A stretch of 64,000 nucleotides of DNA from Streptomyces sp. 1-11 (GCF_007176755.1 NZ_BJTV01000013.1:1-64000), one strand, 5' to 3'; positions 32,027-42,597 are shown, numbered from the stretch's first letter. Notes: generated by a model from the letters alone, not told the origin. Translations and numbers: made by a program.

Positions 32027-32905
32027 TCAGCGGTTCTGCGGGGTCCTGGAGACGTGAGGCCGCGGCTGGCCGGCCGGCCGGCGGCCGGGGTGGAGCTGTG
32101 CGTGCCGGGCCAGGTGGGAGGCGACGGCGGCGGCCGGCACGCCCGGCTTGTCCTCGACGGGCGCCTGGGCCGGCCGGCCCATGACCATCAGCGGGTCGAA
32201 CATCATGACGACGCCGGCGAGCAGCAGGAAGGCGAGCGGGCCGATCATCATGGGCACCAGCACCGAGACCGACGGACCGCCTTCGGCGCCCGCGGAGGCG
32301 CTGTGCAGGTGGACGCGCAGGGCGGCCATGCCGGTGTAGTGCATGCCGGTGACGGCGAGCCCCATCACCAGGCTCGCGCCGACGCTCCACAGCAGGCCCC
32401 GGACGCGTCCGGCTGCCCACAGGGCGGCGGTGGCGGCCACGACCGCGATGAGGACGGAGGCCGCCACGGTGGCGGTGCTGTAGGTGAACCGCCCGTCGAA
32501 GCGCATGCCCGCCATCCCGAGGTAGTGCATCGAGGCGACGCCCAGTCCGGTGATCGTGCCGCCGGTGAACACGGCGGTACCGGTGGCTCCCCGGTGGCCG
32601 ACGATGAACAGCCCGACGCCCACCATCACGATGGCGAGTCCGAGGCTCGCGTAGGTGATGGGCTGGTCGTACTGGATGGCCGCCCCCTCGATGCGGAACC
32701 CCAGCATCGCGACGAAGTGCATGGTCCAGATGCCGGAACCGATGGCAGCAGAGCCGAGGGCCAGCCAGGCGCGGCGCCGGGAGTGCGTGACCAGCAGGGC
32801 GCGGGTGGTGCAGCGCAGTCCGAGCGCACCGCCCAGGCAGGCCATCACAAAGGCCACCAGCGGGGTGACGACCCCGTAGCTGTAATCGTCGACCGTGCCC
32901 TGCAT
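32027..32905 (-). CDS. MHYT-domain integral membrane sensor protein
   Basis: 292 residues with about seven hydrophobic segments. Three MHYT-type motifs are visible: MHFVAMLGF, MHYLGMAGM and MHYTGMAAL. In other bacteria MHYT domains are membrane sensors thought to bind copper or another gas/redox ligand, usually fused to GGDEF/EAL or kinase domains. Here no output domain is present, only a ~55-residue basic, Pro-rich cytoplasmic tail. The ATG at 32903-32905 has GAAGGGC upstream. It ends 10 bp before the uvrB promoter. Confidence 0.88.
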   Translation of the reverse strand: MQGTVDDYSYGVVTPLVAFVMACLGGALGLRCTTRALLVTHSRRRAWLALGSAAIGSGIWTMHFVAMLGFRIEGAAIQYDQPITYASLGLAIVMVGVGLFIVGHRGATGTAVFTGGTITGLGVASMHYLGMAGMRFDGRFTYSTATVAASVLIAVVAATAALWAAGRVRGLLWSVGASLVMGLAVTGMHYTGMAALRVHLHSASAGAEGGPSVSVLVPMMIGPLAFLLLAGVVMMFDPLMVMGRPAQAPVEDKPGVPAAAVASHLARHAQLHPGRRPAGQPRPHVSRTPQNR

Positions 32906-33186
32906 CCGCGGCAGCCCTTCCGCCCTGTTGCGTCCCGGATTATCTGAAATGCGCCCCCGTCCCGAGACCGCGCGGGCGGTCAGGGTTGACGCAGAGAGTA
33001 TGACCCGAACCGGAATGGTCGAACGATTTTCCGGCAAAGAAACACGCCCTTGCCGCAGATGTGCGGTACCCGTGAGCGGGTCCCGCCGTCCTCGTTCATG
33101 GTGTGGCCGTCCCGCGCCCAGGTGCCGTTGACTCGGTGCTGTCACTCTGGTGCTGTCGGTATTCGCACGACGCGAGGAGTCCGCCC

Positions 33187-34056
33187 ATGCACGCGCGCGC
33201 AGTCGCCGCCACGGCCGTCACGATCCTGGGGGCGGCAGCCCTGCTGGCCCCCACGTCCGACGCCCGGGCGGGCGAGGCGGCCGGTCTCGTGGTGGTCGCC
33301 CACCGCGGCGCCTCGGCCTACGCCCCCGAGAACACCCTGGCGTCCATCGACAAGGCGGCCGGCCTGGGATTCACCTGGGTCGAGAACGACGTCCAGCGCA
33401 CCAAGGACGGCGAGCTGGTCGTGATCCACGACGACAGCCTGCGGCGCACCACGAACGCCGAGAAGGTCTTCCCCGGCCGGGCGCCCTGGAAGGTGAAGGA
33501 CTTCACCGCCGCGGAGATCGCCCGGCTGGACGCGGGCAGCTGGTTCTCCGCCGCGTACGCGGGCACGCGCGTGCCGACCCTGAAGCAGTACATGCGCCGG
33601 GTGGAACACAATCACGAGAAGCTGCTCCTGGAGATCAAGAACCCTGAGCTGTACCCGGGGATCGAGCGGCAGACGCTGAAGCTGCTCGGCAACGAGGGCT
33701 GGCTGAACCGGGCGCACCTCGGCCGGCTGGTCGTGCAGAGCTTCAGCGCGGACAGCGTGCGCACGGTGCACGAGCTGAAGCCGGCGCTCACCACCGCCTA
33801 CCTCGGCAGGCCGTCCGTGGCGCAGTTGCAGCGGTACGCGCGCTTCGCCGACCTGATCAATCCCTCGTACGGGTCCATCTCCGCGAGCTACGTGGCCGCC
33901 GTGCACACCTTCGACGGGCCGCACGACCGGCCGCTCGGGGTGTACGCCTGGACGGTGGACGACGCGGCCACGGCCCGGAAGGCCGCGGGCTACGGCGTCG
34001 ACGGCGTCATCTCGAACAAGCCCGACGTGGTCCGGGCGGCACTGGACGCGGACTGA
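33187..34056 (+). CDS. Secreted glycerophosphodiester phosphodiesterase
   Basis: 289 residues with a signal peptide (MHARAVAATAVTILGAAALLAPTSDARA). The GDPD signature is complete: VAHRGASAYAPENTLASI and WVENDVQRTKDGELVVIHDDSLRRTT, with catalytic His/Glu/Asp residues, then LLLEIKNPE and AWTVDD near the end. It hydrolyses glycerophosphodiesters to glycerol-3-phosphate outside the cell, a phosphate- or glycerol-scavenging role. GAGGAG lies 7 nt before the ATG. Confidence 0.93.
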   Translation: MHARAVAATAVTILGAAALLAPTSDARAGEAAGLVVVAHRGASAYAPENTLASIDKAAGLGFTWVENDVQRTKDGELVVIHDDSLRRTTNAEKVFPGRAPWKVKDFTAAEIARLDAGSWFSAAYAGTRVPTLKQYMRRVEHNHEKLLLEIKNPELYPGIERQTLKLLGNEGWLNRAHLGRLVVQSFSADSVRTVHELKPALTTAYLGRPSVAQLQRYARFADLINPSYGSISASYVAAVHTFDGPHDRPLGVYAWTVDDAATARKAAGYGVDGVISNKPDVVRAALDAD

Positions 34057-34080
34057 GCGGGGGCCGCCGCGCGAGGGGCG

Positions 34081-34103
34081 TTGTCGGTGCCGGGTCGTAC
34101 GGT
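34081..34103 (+). promoter_or_regulatory. RecA-independent DNA-damage promoter of ogt
   Basis: TTGTCGGTG, 8 nt, TACGGT: a complete match to TTGTCRGTG-N8-TAnnnT, ending 6 nt before the ATG at 34110. Confidence 0.88.
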
Positions 34104-34109
34104 GACGGC

Positions 34110-34664
34110 ATGGACAGTCATGGGCAGGACGGGCAGCGGGTCGTGTGGGCCGTCGTGGACACCCGCATCGGTCCGCTGATGCTGGCGGCGACCGGCGAGG
34201 GACTGGTCAACGTCGTCTTCCACGCCACAGAAGGGGTGCGTGAGCGGGCCCTGGAGCGGCTGGCCGCCCGGATGGGCGCCCAGCCCGTCGAGGACCCGCG
34301 CTCGCCACTGCTGGAGGAGGCGATACGGCAGCTCGAGGCGTACCTCGCCGGCGCGCGGCACGATTTCGACCTGCCCCTGGACTGGTCGCTGATCTCCGGC
34401 TTCAACCGGCAGGTGCTGCGCGAACTGGCCTCCTCCGTGCCGTACGGCACGGTGGTCGGCTACGGGGATCTGGCCGGGCGGGTCGGGCAGCCCGGCGGCG
34501 CGCAGGCGGTGGGCGCCGCGATGGGCGCCAATCCGCTGCCGGTCGTCGTGCCGTGCCACCGGGTGGTGGAGAGCGACGGCGGGATCGGCGGCTTCGGGGG
34601 CGGCCTGGAGACCAAGCGGAAGCTGCTCGCCCTGGAGGGCGTGCTGCCCGAACCGCTGTTCTGA
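34110..34664 (+). CDS. ogt: Methylated-DNA-protein-cysteine methyltransferase (Ogt type)
   Basis: 184 residues. The active-site motif VVVPCHRVV has the acceptor Cys; upstream are the helix-turn-helix segment VPYGTVVGYGDLAGRVG and the Arg-finger equivalent, and the C-terminus has GGFGGGLETKRKLLALEG. It removes O6-alkyl groups from guanine by suicidal transfer to its Cys. No ribosome-binding site is present and the damage-type -10 box ends 6 nt before the ATG, so the message is probably leaderless and induced by DNA damage. Confidence 0.95.
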   Translation: MDSHGQDGQRVVWAVVDTRIGPLMLAATGEGLVNVVFHATEGVRERALERLAARMGAQPVEDPRSPLLEEAIRQLEAYLAGARHDFDLPLDWSLISGFNRQVLRELASSVPYGTVVGYGDLAGRVGQPGGAQAVGAAMGANPLPVVVPCHRVVESDGGIGGFGGGLETKRKLLALEGVLPEPLF

Positions 34665-34679
34665 CGGTGTCCGGCGGGG

Positions 34680-35108
34680 CTATCCGTAGTGCCGGACCTC
34701 GATGACGTTGCTGTCGGGGTCCTGGAAGTAGAAGCTGCGCGTGGCCTCGCCGCGGGCGCCGAAGGAGCCGTACCCGATGTCGGTCAGCGGGACGGACCGC
34801 TCCTCCAGGCGGGCGCGCAGGGCGTCGAAGCCGGCGGACGGCAGGGACAGGCAGACGTGGTTGACGGGGTGGCCGGCGCTGTCGGCGGCGCCGGGGAGCA
34901 TCTTCATGCGCTCCGCGAAGGACCGCGGGGCGAGGTCGAGGATCGTCTCCTCGTTGACGCGTACGGAGGGGAACGACGCCTTTCCCTCGCCGTACTCGGC
35001 GACTCGCAGGGGCTCGAGTCCGACGGTGCTCTCGTAGAAGGCGGCGGCCGCCACGGGGTCGGCGACCCACAGGACGACGTGGTCGAGACGCGTGGTGTGG
35101 TCGGTCAT
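34680..35108 (-). CDS. VOC-family (glyoxalase/bleomycin resistance-like) protein
   Basis: 142 residues: one vicinal-oxygen-chelate module pair, with LDHVVLWVADPVAAAAFYESTVGLEPL at the start and NHVCLSLPSAGFDALRARLEE, FYFQDPDSNVIEVRHYG at the end. Metal-ligand-type His and Glu are present. Substrate unknown. The ATG at 35106-35108 is used; the much longer upstream frame is a shadow of psuG. It converges on ogt with 15 bp between their ends. Confidence 0.85.
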   Translation of the reverse strand: MTDHTTRLDHVVLWVADPVAAAAFYESTVGLEPLRVAEYGEGKASFPSVRVNEETILDLAPRSFAERMKMLPGAADSAGHPVNHVCLSLPSAGFDALRARLEERSVPLTDIGYGSFGARGEATRSFYFQDPDSNVIEVRHYG

Positions 35109-35207
35109 GCGGCCCAGGCTGGTGGTGTCCCCCACAGACCGCAAGCGTTTATCCGGGTTCGGCGCCCGCCAGGGATGAGAGGGGACCGACGGACAGGAGG
35201 CGGGCAC

Positions 35208-36116
35208 GTGGTGCTGGTGGTGTCGGAAGAGGTCCGGGACGCGCTCGACGCACGGCGGCCGGTGGTCGCCCTGGAGTCCACGATCATCGCGCACGGGCTG
35301 CCGCGTCCCCGCAATCTGCGGGTGGCGGTGGAGCTGGAGGATGTGGTCCGGGAGACGGGCGCCGTCCCCGCGACCGTCGCCGTGCTGGACGGGAAGCCCC
35401 ATGTCGGCCTCGGCAAGGAGCAGTTGGAGCGGGTCGCGAACGAGGCCGGCATCCGCAAGCTGGGCCACCGCGACCTGCCTCTGGCCGTGGCGGCGGGGGC
35501 GAGCGGGGCGACCACGGTGTCGGCCACGGCGCAGCTCGCGGCGCTGGCGGGCGTCCGCGTGTTCGCCACTGGCGGGCTGGGCGGGGTGCACCGGGAGTGG
35601 ACGGTGACCCAGGACGAGTCGGCCGACCTGGGTCTGCTGGCCCGGACCAGGATCACCGTGGTGTGCGCGGGCGTGAAGTCGATCCTGGACGTGCCGGCCA
35701 CCCTGCAGCGGCTGGAGACGCTGGGCGTGGCCGTCGCCGGGTACCGCACCGGCCGGTTCCCCGGCTTCTATCTGTCCGACTCCGGGCATCCGGTCGACTG
35801 GACGCTGGAGAGCCCGCGGGAGGTCGCGCGGGTCATGCGGGCGCAGGACGCGCTGGACGCGCCGGACTCCGCGCTGATCGTCGCGAACCCCGTCCCGCCG
35901 GAGCAGCAGCTCGATCCCGAACTGCACGCGCGCGTGCTCGCCGAGGCACTGCGCGCCTGCGAGGAGGCCGGGGTGACCGGGCAGGGCGTCACGCCGTTCC
36001 TGCTCGACCACCTGGTGCGGCACACGGACGGGGCCTCGCTGAGCGCCAACCTCGCGGCGGTGCGCGGCAACGTCCGCCTGGCGGCGCGGATCGCCACGGC
36101 GTGGGCCGAGGGGTGA
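35208..36116 (+). CDS. psuG: Pseudouridine-5'-phosphate glycosidase
   Basis: 302 residues from GTG 35208 with AGGAGG 7 nt upstream. Family signatures are VVALESTIIAHGLPRPRN, PATVAVLDGKPHVGLG, KLGHRDLP, ATGGLGGVHR and SILDVPATLQRLETLGV. It splits pseudouridine-5'-phosphate into uracil and ribose-5-phosphate. Its stop overlaps the start of a PfkB-type kinase by 4 bp (GTGA), matching the psuG-psuK pairing known from pseudouridine breakdown pathways. Confidence 0.94.
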   Translation: MVLVVSEEVRDALDARRPVVALESTIIAHGLPRPRNLRVAVELEDVVRETGAVPATVAVLDGKPHVGLGKEQLERVANEAGIRKLGHRDLPLAVAAGASGATTVSATAQLAALAGVRVFATGGLGGVHREWTVTQDESADLGLLARTRITVVCAGVKSILDVPATLQRLETLGVAVAGYRTGRFPGFYLSDSGHPVDWTLESPREVARVMRAQDALDAPDSALIVANPVPPEQQLDPELHARVLAEALRACEEAGVTGQGVTPFLLDHLVRHTDGASLSANLAAVRGNVRLAARIATAWAEG

Positions 36117-37078
36117 GCTCCGGCGGGGACCGGGCCCGGCCGGACGCGGGCGGCGGTGCCGCGTTGTTGGTCGTCGGGGACGTCGTCACCGATGTCGTCG
36201 CGCGGCACCGGGGGCCGTTGGCGGCCGGCACCGACACGGCCGCCGCGATCCGGGCCCTGCCGGGCGGAGCGGGGGCCAACGTGGCCTGCTGGGCGGCGCA
36301 TGCGGGCTGTGCGGAGGTGCGGCTGCTCGGCCGGGTGGGCGCGGACGCGGCGCGGTGGCACGAGCGGGAACTGGCGGCGGCCGGGGTGCGGCCCCGGCTG
36401 GTGATCGACGGGGAGGCGGCGACCGGAACGGTGATCTGCCTCGTCGACGGCGGCGCCTCGGCCGAGCGCACGTTCCTCACGGACAGCGGGGCGTCGCTGC
36501 GGCTCGAACCCGCCGACTGGTCCGACGCGCTGCTCGACGGGGTCGCCCGGCTGCACCTGTCGGGCTACCTGCTGTTCTCGGAGCGGAGCCGGGAGCTCGC
36601 CGGGGTGGCCCTCGCCGCGGCACGCGCGCGCGGTGTCCCGGTCAGTCTGGATCCGGCGTCTGCCGGTTTCCTGATGCGTTTCGGCGTGGACCGCTTCCTG
36701 GCCTTCGCGGCGGGTCTCGATGTGCTGCTGCCGAGCCGTGACGAGGCGTGCCTGCTGACGGGGCTGTCCGAACCCGGTGACGCGGCCGCCGAGTTGAGCC
36801 GGCTGGTCCCGCTGGTGGTCGCCAAGTCGGGTGCGGCCGGGGCACTGGTGGCGCGTTCCGGGACCGTGGTGGCCCGGGTTCCGGCCGCACCGGCCGATCC
36901 GGTGGACACGACCGGCGCCGGCGACGCCTTCACCGGCGCGTTCCTGGCCGCCCTGCTCGCGGGCGCCACCGCTGAGGAGGCGGCCGCGAAGGGCTGCGGG
37001 GCAGGCGCGTTGGCGGTGCGGCAGGTGGGCGGCAGACCGCCGCGCCGGGGCACCGGCGGAGCGGCCGAACCTGGCTGA
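36113..37078 (+). CDS. PfkB-family kinase, probable pseudouridine kinase
   Basis: 321 residues. N-terminal LLVVGDVVTDVV, substrate segment LPGGAGANVACWAAHAG and C-terminal catalytic motif DTTGAGDAFTGAFLAALLAG define a ribokinase-type enzyme. Translational coupling to psuG suggests it phosphorylates pseudouridine (PsuK role). The specificity is inferred from context, since PfkB sequences alone do not fix the substrate. The first ~16 residues are low complexity and the true start could be slightly later. Confidence 0.85.
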   Translation: MSSGGDRARPDAGGGAALLVVGDVVTDVVARHRGPLAAGTDTAAAIRALPGGAGANVACWAAHAGCAEVRLLGRVGADAARWHERELAAAGVRPRLVIDGEAATGTVICLVDGGASAERTFLTDSGASLRLEPADWSDALLDGVARLHLSGYLLFSERSRELAGVALAAARARGVPVSLDPASAGFLMRFGVDRFLAFAAGLDVLLPSRDEACLLTGLSEPGDAAAELSRLVPLVVAKSGAAGALVARSGTVVARVPAAPADPVDTTGAGDAFTGAFLAALLAGATAEEAAAKGCGAGALAVRQVGGRPPRRGTGGAAEPG

Positions 37079-37190
37079 CCGCGGCCTCTCTCGTACGGAT
37101 CGCCCCGTGGGACGTCCGGTGCCGCGTCTCGCCACGCCGATGGCCGGCATCCGCGCCCCCGGCATCGGCAGCGGTGGTCGCCGCGGTCCG

Positions 37191-37988
37191 CTAGCCGCCC
37201 TTGCGTCCCCACGCGGAGATCATGGGCGCGGTGGCCAGGTCCATGCCGCCCGCGCGCACGTTGGCGAGGTGACGGTCGATCTCCTCGTCGGTGGCGAGGC
37301 CCGCGGCCACCAGCCGGCCACGGATCTGACGGACTGTGGCGGACTCCAGGGCGGTGCAGGCCGGCGAGGCCACGGGGAAGAAGGCGTCGGCCTCCACCTC
37401 GTGCAGTCCGGCCTCACGCAGCAGGCGCGGCAGCCTGCGGCCGTACGAGAGGTCTGCGCCGCGATCGGCGAGCAGGCTGCGGAACCCGTGCCGCAGGCGG
37501 TTGGCGAGCCGCTGCTCAGGGCCGTGCTCATCGGGGCAGAGCAGCGGCTGGAGGGCCGGGTCGGCGTCCTCGATCAGCAGCCGTCCCCCGGGCCGCAGCG
37601 CGTCGATCATGGACCGCAACGCCCTGTCGCGGTCCGGGACATGGACGAGGACCAGCCGGGCGTGCACCAGGTCGAAGCCCTCGCCCGGCGGCTCCTGCGC
37701 GCCCACGTCGTGGACGCGCACCTCGACCGTGGGCCCGGCCGCGGCGGCGAGCCGGGAGGTGTCGATGTCGGTGGCGACGGCCTTGCCGGTGGGGCCGGCC
37801 CGCTCGGCGAGCCATGACACCACGGACGTGCCGCCCGCGCCGACCTCCCAGCACCGCGCGCCCGGTCCGACGCCGAGGGCTTCGAGGTGCCGGAACGTCG
37901 TCGGATCGAAGAGGGAGGTGAAGGCGTGGAAGCGCTCCTCCGCCTCGTCCTGCTGGTTGTCCAGGAGATATCCGCCGGATGATGTCAT
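37191..37988 (-). CDS. Class I SAM-dependent methyltransferase
   Basis: 265 residues. SAM-binding motif I is CWEVGAGGTSVVSWL, followed by AVATDIDTSRL, the acidic FDLVHARLVLVHVPD, and RPGGRLLIEDADP. Substrate unknown. The ATG at 37986-37988 is used; the frame is open further upstream into the region between this gene and divergent corA. Confidence 0.87.
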   Translation of the reverse strand: MTSSGGYLLDNQQDEAEERFHAFTSLFDPTTFRHLEALGVGPGARCWEVGAGGTSVVSWLAERAGPTGKAVATDIDTSRLAAAAGPTVEVRVHDVGAQEPPGEGFDLVHARLVLVHVPDRDRALRSMIDALRPGGRLLIEDADPALQPLLCPDEHGPEQRLANRLRHGFRSLLADRGADLSYGRRLPRLLREAGLHEVEADAFFPVASPACTALESATVRQIRGRLVAAGLATDEEIDRHLANVRAGGMDLATAPMISAWGRKGG

Positions 37989-38136
37989 GCCGCGAGCATC
38001 GCATCCGGCGGGGCGGACCGCCGGGGAGGGCGCCGTCCACAGGCGGGAACAAACCGGAAGTGGCCGTTCCCACAGGCCCGCACGGACCTTCCGCGGGGCT
38101 GGCACACTTGCCGGGCAGGACGCGAAGGCGTCGTGT

Positions 38137-38176
38137 GAGGAGATCCACCCGAGGAGATCCACCCGAGGAGATCCAG
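38137..38176 (+). repeat. Triplicated 14-bp ribosome-binding-site unit before corA
   Basis: GAGGAGATCCACCC at 38137-38150 and 38151-38164, then GAGGAGATCCAG at 38165-38176 directly before the corA ATG. Each unit contains a good Shine-Dalgarno sequence, but only the last is correctly spaced. Confidence 0.88.
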
Positions 38177-39304
38177 ATGTCCATGGCAGGGAACCTGCGG
38201 AAGGTCACGGGACTGGGCAGGGCCGGCGGGCTGCGCAAGGTGGCGCGGCTGACGAGACGGCGGCCGCGCGTGGACCTGAGCCATCCGGCCCGGTCGCCCC
38301 TGGGTTCGTCGGTGGTGAACTGCGTTACGTACCAGGACGGGGTTCGGGTTCCGGGGTGCTCCGACCTGGTGGACGCCGTGGCCAGGGTGCGCAGGAGCGG
38401 CGAGGGGTTCGTCTGGCTTGGGCTGCACGAGCCGACGGACGGCGAGTTCGCCGACGTCGCCCGGCTCTTCGACCTGCATCCGCTGGCGGTGGAGGACGCG
38501 GTGGAGGCCCATCAGCGCCCGAAGCTGGAGCGGTACGCGGAAACCCTGTTCGCCGTGTTCAAGACCGTCTGCTACGTGGAGCACGAGCAGCTGACGGCGA
38601 CCAGCGAGGTGGTCGGCACCGGCGAGATCATGGTGTTCGTCGGCGAGGACTTCGTCATCACGGTCCGGCACGGCAGGCACGGGTCACTGGGGCCGCTGCG
38701 CGAGGAGCTGGAGGCGGATCCGGAGCAGCTCGCCAAGGGCCCGGCGGCGGTGCTGCACGCCATCGCCGACCATGTCGTCGACGAGTATCTGAGCGTCACG
38801 GACGCGGTGCAGGCCGACGTGGAGCAGGTCGAGACGGATGTGTTCTCCGAGGGCGGCGCGCGGGCCGACCCGGGGCGCATCTACCAGCTCAAGCGGGAAC
38901 TGCTGGAGCTGAAGCGCGCGGTGGTGCCGCTCGGGCGTCCGGTGGAGGATCTGGCGACCCGGCCGATACGGGTGGTCGCACCGGAGATACAGGCGTACTT
39001 CCGGGACGTGTCCGACCACTTGATGCGGGCCAAGGACCAGATAGCCGCTTTCGACGAACTGCTCAACTCGATCCTGCAGGCACACCTGGCGCAGGTGACG
39101 GTCGCGCAGAACGAGGACATGCGGAAGATCACGGCCTGGGCGGCGGTGGTCGCCGTGCCGACGATGGTGTGCGGGGTCTACGGCATGAACTTCAAGTACA
39201 TGCCGGAGCTGCACTGGCGTCTCGGATATCCACTGGTCATGGGTGTGACGGCGATGGCCTGTCTCGTGCTGTACCGGGGTTTCCGGCGCAACGGCTGGCT
39301 CTGA
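38177..39304 (+). CDS. corA: CorA-type magnesium/divalent cation transporter
   Basis: 375 residues. A long cytoplasmic N-terminal domain with helical segments (DVEQVETDVFSEGG, QLKRELLELKRAVVPL) is followed by two C-terminal membrane helices; the first ends in the hallmark YGMNF. It forms a homopentameric channel for Mg2+ or Co2+ uptake. GAGGAG lies 7 nt before the ATG; an identical sequence occurs twice more upstream as a tandem repeat. An in-frame ATG two codons later is possible. Confidence 0.93.
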   Translation: MSMAGNLRKVTGLGRAGGLRKVARLTRRRPRVDLSHPARSPLGSSVVNCVTYQDGVRVPGCSDLVDAVARVRRSGEGFVWLGLHEPTDGEFADVARLFDLHPLAVEDAVEAHQRPKLERYAETLFAVFKTVCYVEHEQLTATSEVVGTGEIMVFVGEDFVITVRHGRHGSLGPLREELEADPEQLAKGPAAVLHAIADHVVDEYLSVTDAVQADVEQVETDVFSEGGARADPGRIYQLKRELLELKRAVVPLGRPVEDLATRPIRVVAPEIQAYFRDVSDHLMRAKDQIAAFDELLNSILQAHLAQVTVAQNEDMRKITAWAAVVAVPTMVCGVYGMNFKYMPELHWRLGYPLVMGVTAMACLVLYRGFRRNGWL

Positions 39305-39387
39305 CCCGGCACGCCGGCCCGGCGCGGGCAGGGGGGCGCGGCCGGCAGGGGGGACAGCCGGGCGGGGAGGCCTGCCGGCCGGGCGGT

Positions 39388-40032
39388 TCAGCCGCTCGCC
39401 CGGCCGTTCCAGGCGGGATGCCGTGGGTCGTCGGCGCGCACCAGGACGTCGGCCGCGTCCGCGGGGGCGGCCTCGGCCGTGTAGCGCTCGAAGGCGGGAA
39501 GGGTCCAGTGGTCGGACTCCGGGGTGCGGCGGCGCAGGGCGCCCGGGGAGAGGAGGAGGTGGACGCTCAGGTCGAACGGGAACCAGTGGCGCAGCAGGAG
39601 GGGGCCGTGCAGCAACAGGACGCCGCCGGGCGGGAGTCGGACGTACGGACTGCGGGTGGCGCGGTCGGTGACCGGGTCCCACAGGTCGGGCAGGACGCGG
39701 CCGCTGCCGCCGGGGTCGAGCGGGCCGAACACCTCCCGCCACAGGGCGCCGGTGTCGAACCAGCCGCTGTAGTACGACTCGGTGTCCCGTCGGCCGTGCT
39801 CCAGCCGGAGGGAGGCCGGGCGCAGGAAGCCCTCCGCACCGACGACCAGCGCGGGCCGCCCGCGCACGCGCAGCGCTTCGGCGACGCGGTCGGCCAGGTC
39901 CCCCGGACGGGCGGCCGGCGCCCCGTCGAAGGCGGCGCGCGGCCAGGCGCCGCCGTCGGCCGGCTCCAGCTCGAGCAGCCGGTCGGCCAGCAGCTCGGCG
40001 AGCCGGTCCCAGGTGATCGCTTCCAGTCGCAC
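39388..40032 (-). CDS. Uridine kinase-like protein with degenerate P-loop
   Basis: About 214 residues from a GTG (40030-40032). The pattern FDGAPAARPGDLADRVAEAL, then VVGAEGFLRPASLRLEHGRRDTESYYSGWFD, LPPGGVLLLHGPLLLRHWFPFDLSVHL and the final R-rich segment resembles actinobacterial uridine/nucleoside kinase-like proteins. However, where a GxxxxGK[ST] motif is expected the sequence reads DGAPAARPG, so kinase activity is uncertain. No clear ribosome-binding site precedes the GTG, so the start is tentative. Confidence 0.72.
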   Translation of the reverse strand: MRLEAITWDRLAELLADRLLELEPADGGAWPRAAFDGAPAARPGDLADRVAEALRVRGRPALVVGAEGFLRPASLRLEHGRRDTESYYSGWFDTGALWREVFGPLDPGGSGRVLPDLWDPVTDRATRSPYVRLPPGGVLLLHGPLLLRHWFPFDLSVHLLLSPGALRRRTPESDHWTLPAFERYTAEAAPADAADVLVRADDPRHPAWNGRASG

Positions 40033-40100
40033 AGGGCCATGATGCCGGGTGTGTGCGGGCGGCGCGGGAGCGGTGGACCTGGACGGGGAAGGAAACACCC

Positions 40101-40793
40101 ATGACGGCTTCCGCAACTCCGCTTCCCTCGGGCGGGCTTGTCGTGGTCCAGCCCTCGCGGCGCAAGCACTGTGCGGGTTGCCGGCGCGGCCCGCTGTCGC
40201 TGCTCGTGCTGGAGGACGGTGCGCCGCGCTGTCTGGACTGCGCCGACCTCGGGCACCTGGTCCTGCTGCCGCGCGGGGACACGGCGCTGACCCGCAGGGC
40301 GCGGGAGGAGAGCGTGCTGTGGGCGGTGGTGGTGCGGTTCAACCGGCGCCAGGGCCGTTACGAACGGCAGGGCCTGCTCGTGGAGGAGCCGGCGCTGGCC
40401 CGGGCCGAGGCACGCTGCCTGGCGGACGCGGAGGCACGACGCCGGCGGCGGGCCCGGGACGCCAGGCGCAGGGCGGCGGAGGACGAACGGTTCGCGGCGG
40501 CGTTCGCCTCGGAGATCGGGCGCCTGTTTCCCGCCTGCCCGGCCGAGCGGGCCCGGGCGATCGCGGCGCACGCGTCGGCGCGGGGCAGCGGGCGGGTCGG
40601 GCGGAGTGCGGCCGGCCGTGCGCTGACCGAGAGCGCGGTGACCTCGGCTGTCGTGGCCGCCGTACGGCATGTGGACACTCCCTACGACCAGCTCCTTATG
40701 AACGGAGTGCCGAGGTACGAGGCACGTCAGCGGATCGCGCCGGCAGTGGCCGGGGTGCTGCGGGGGTGGGCTCTAGCCGCCGACACCGGCTGA
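40101..40793 (+). CDS. DUF2293 domain protein
   Basis: 230 residues. The N-terminal part has two Cys pairs (HCAGCRRGP and RCLDCADLGH) that may bind a metal; a central Arg/Ala-rich helical segment follows; the C-terminal ~85 residues (RLFPACPAERARAIAAHASARGSGRVGRS...VAAVRHVDTPYDQLLMNG) match the DUF2293 pattern. The function is unknown. The ATG has GGAAGGA upstream. A longer frame from 40053 lacks this site. Confidence 0.82.
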   Translation: MTASATPLPSGGLVVVQPSRRKHCAGCRRGPLSLLVLEDGAPRCLDCADLGHLVLLPRGDTALTRRAREESVLWAVVVRFNRRQGRYERQGLLVEEPALARAEARCLADAEARRRRRARDARRRAAEDERFAAAFASEIGRLFPACPAERARAIAAHASARGSGRVGRSAAGRALTESAVTSAVVAAVRHVDTPYDQLLMNGVPRYEARQRIAPAVAGVLRGWALAADTG

Positions 40794-41109
40794 CGGGCGG
40801 GGGGCCGGGCTCGCGTCCCGGGGACCGGGCCCGCGTCCGCGCCGGGGCCGCAGCGGGCGGGCAGACTCCCCGCCCGGGAGGGCACCGCGCCGGGGGCCGC
40901 AGCGAGCGGCAGACTCCCCGCCCGGGAGGGCCGCCGCATCGCGAGCCGCAGCGGGCCGCAGGCTCCCCGCCGGGAGGCCTGAAAAGGCGCTGCCCGCCGC
41001 ACTGCGCGGGGACGGGCGCGGACGTATCGTGGCCCGGAGGAGTGCCGCCGATGGCGCACGGCCCGTCGTACAGCCCGCACCCCGGTACACGTACGCGAGG
41101 AACACGACC
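40794..41109. other. Intergenic region with three imperfect ~48-bp repeats
   Basis: Three copies of a GCCGCAGCGGGC...AGACTCCCCGCC unit, at about 40841-40883, 40889-40931 and 40941-40978, each with internal dyad potential (CCCGCCCGGGAGGG). They may act together as a transcription stop after the DUF2293 gene. GAGGAA before the gltD-like ATG is its ribosome-binding site. No gene was recognised here. Confidence 0.6.

Positions 41110-42597
<1,488 letters not shown>

Noticed and set aside
36227..36234. CACCGACA inside the PfkB-type kinase gene as a reverse damage-motif half
   Set aside because: No ANNNTA at the required distance, and it lies within a coding sequence.
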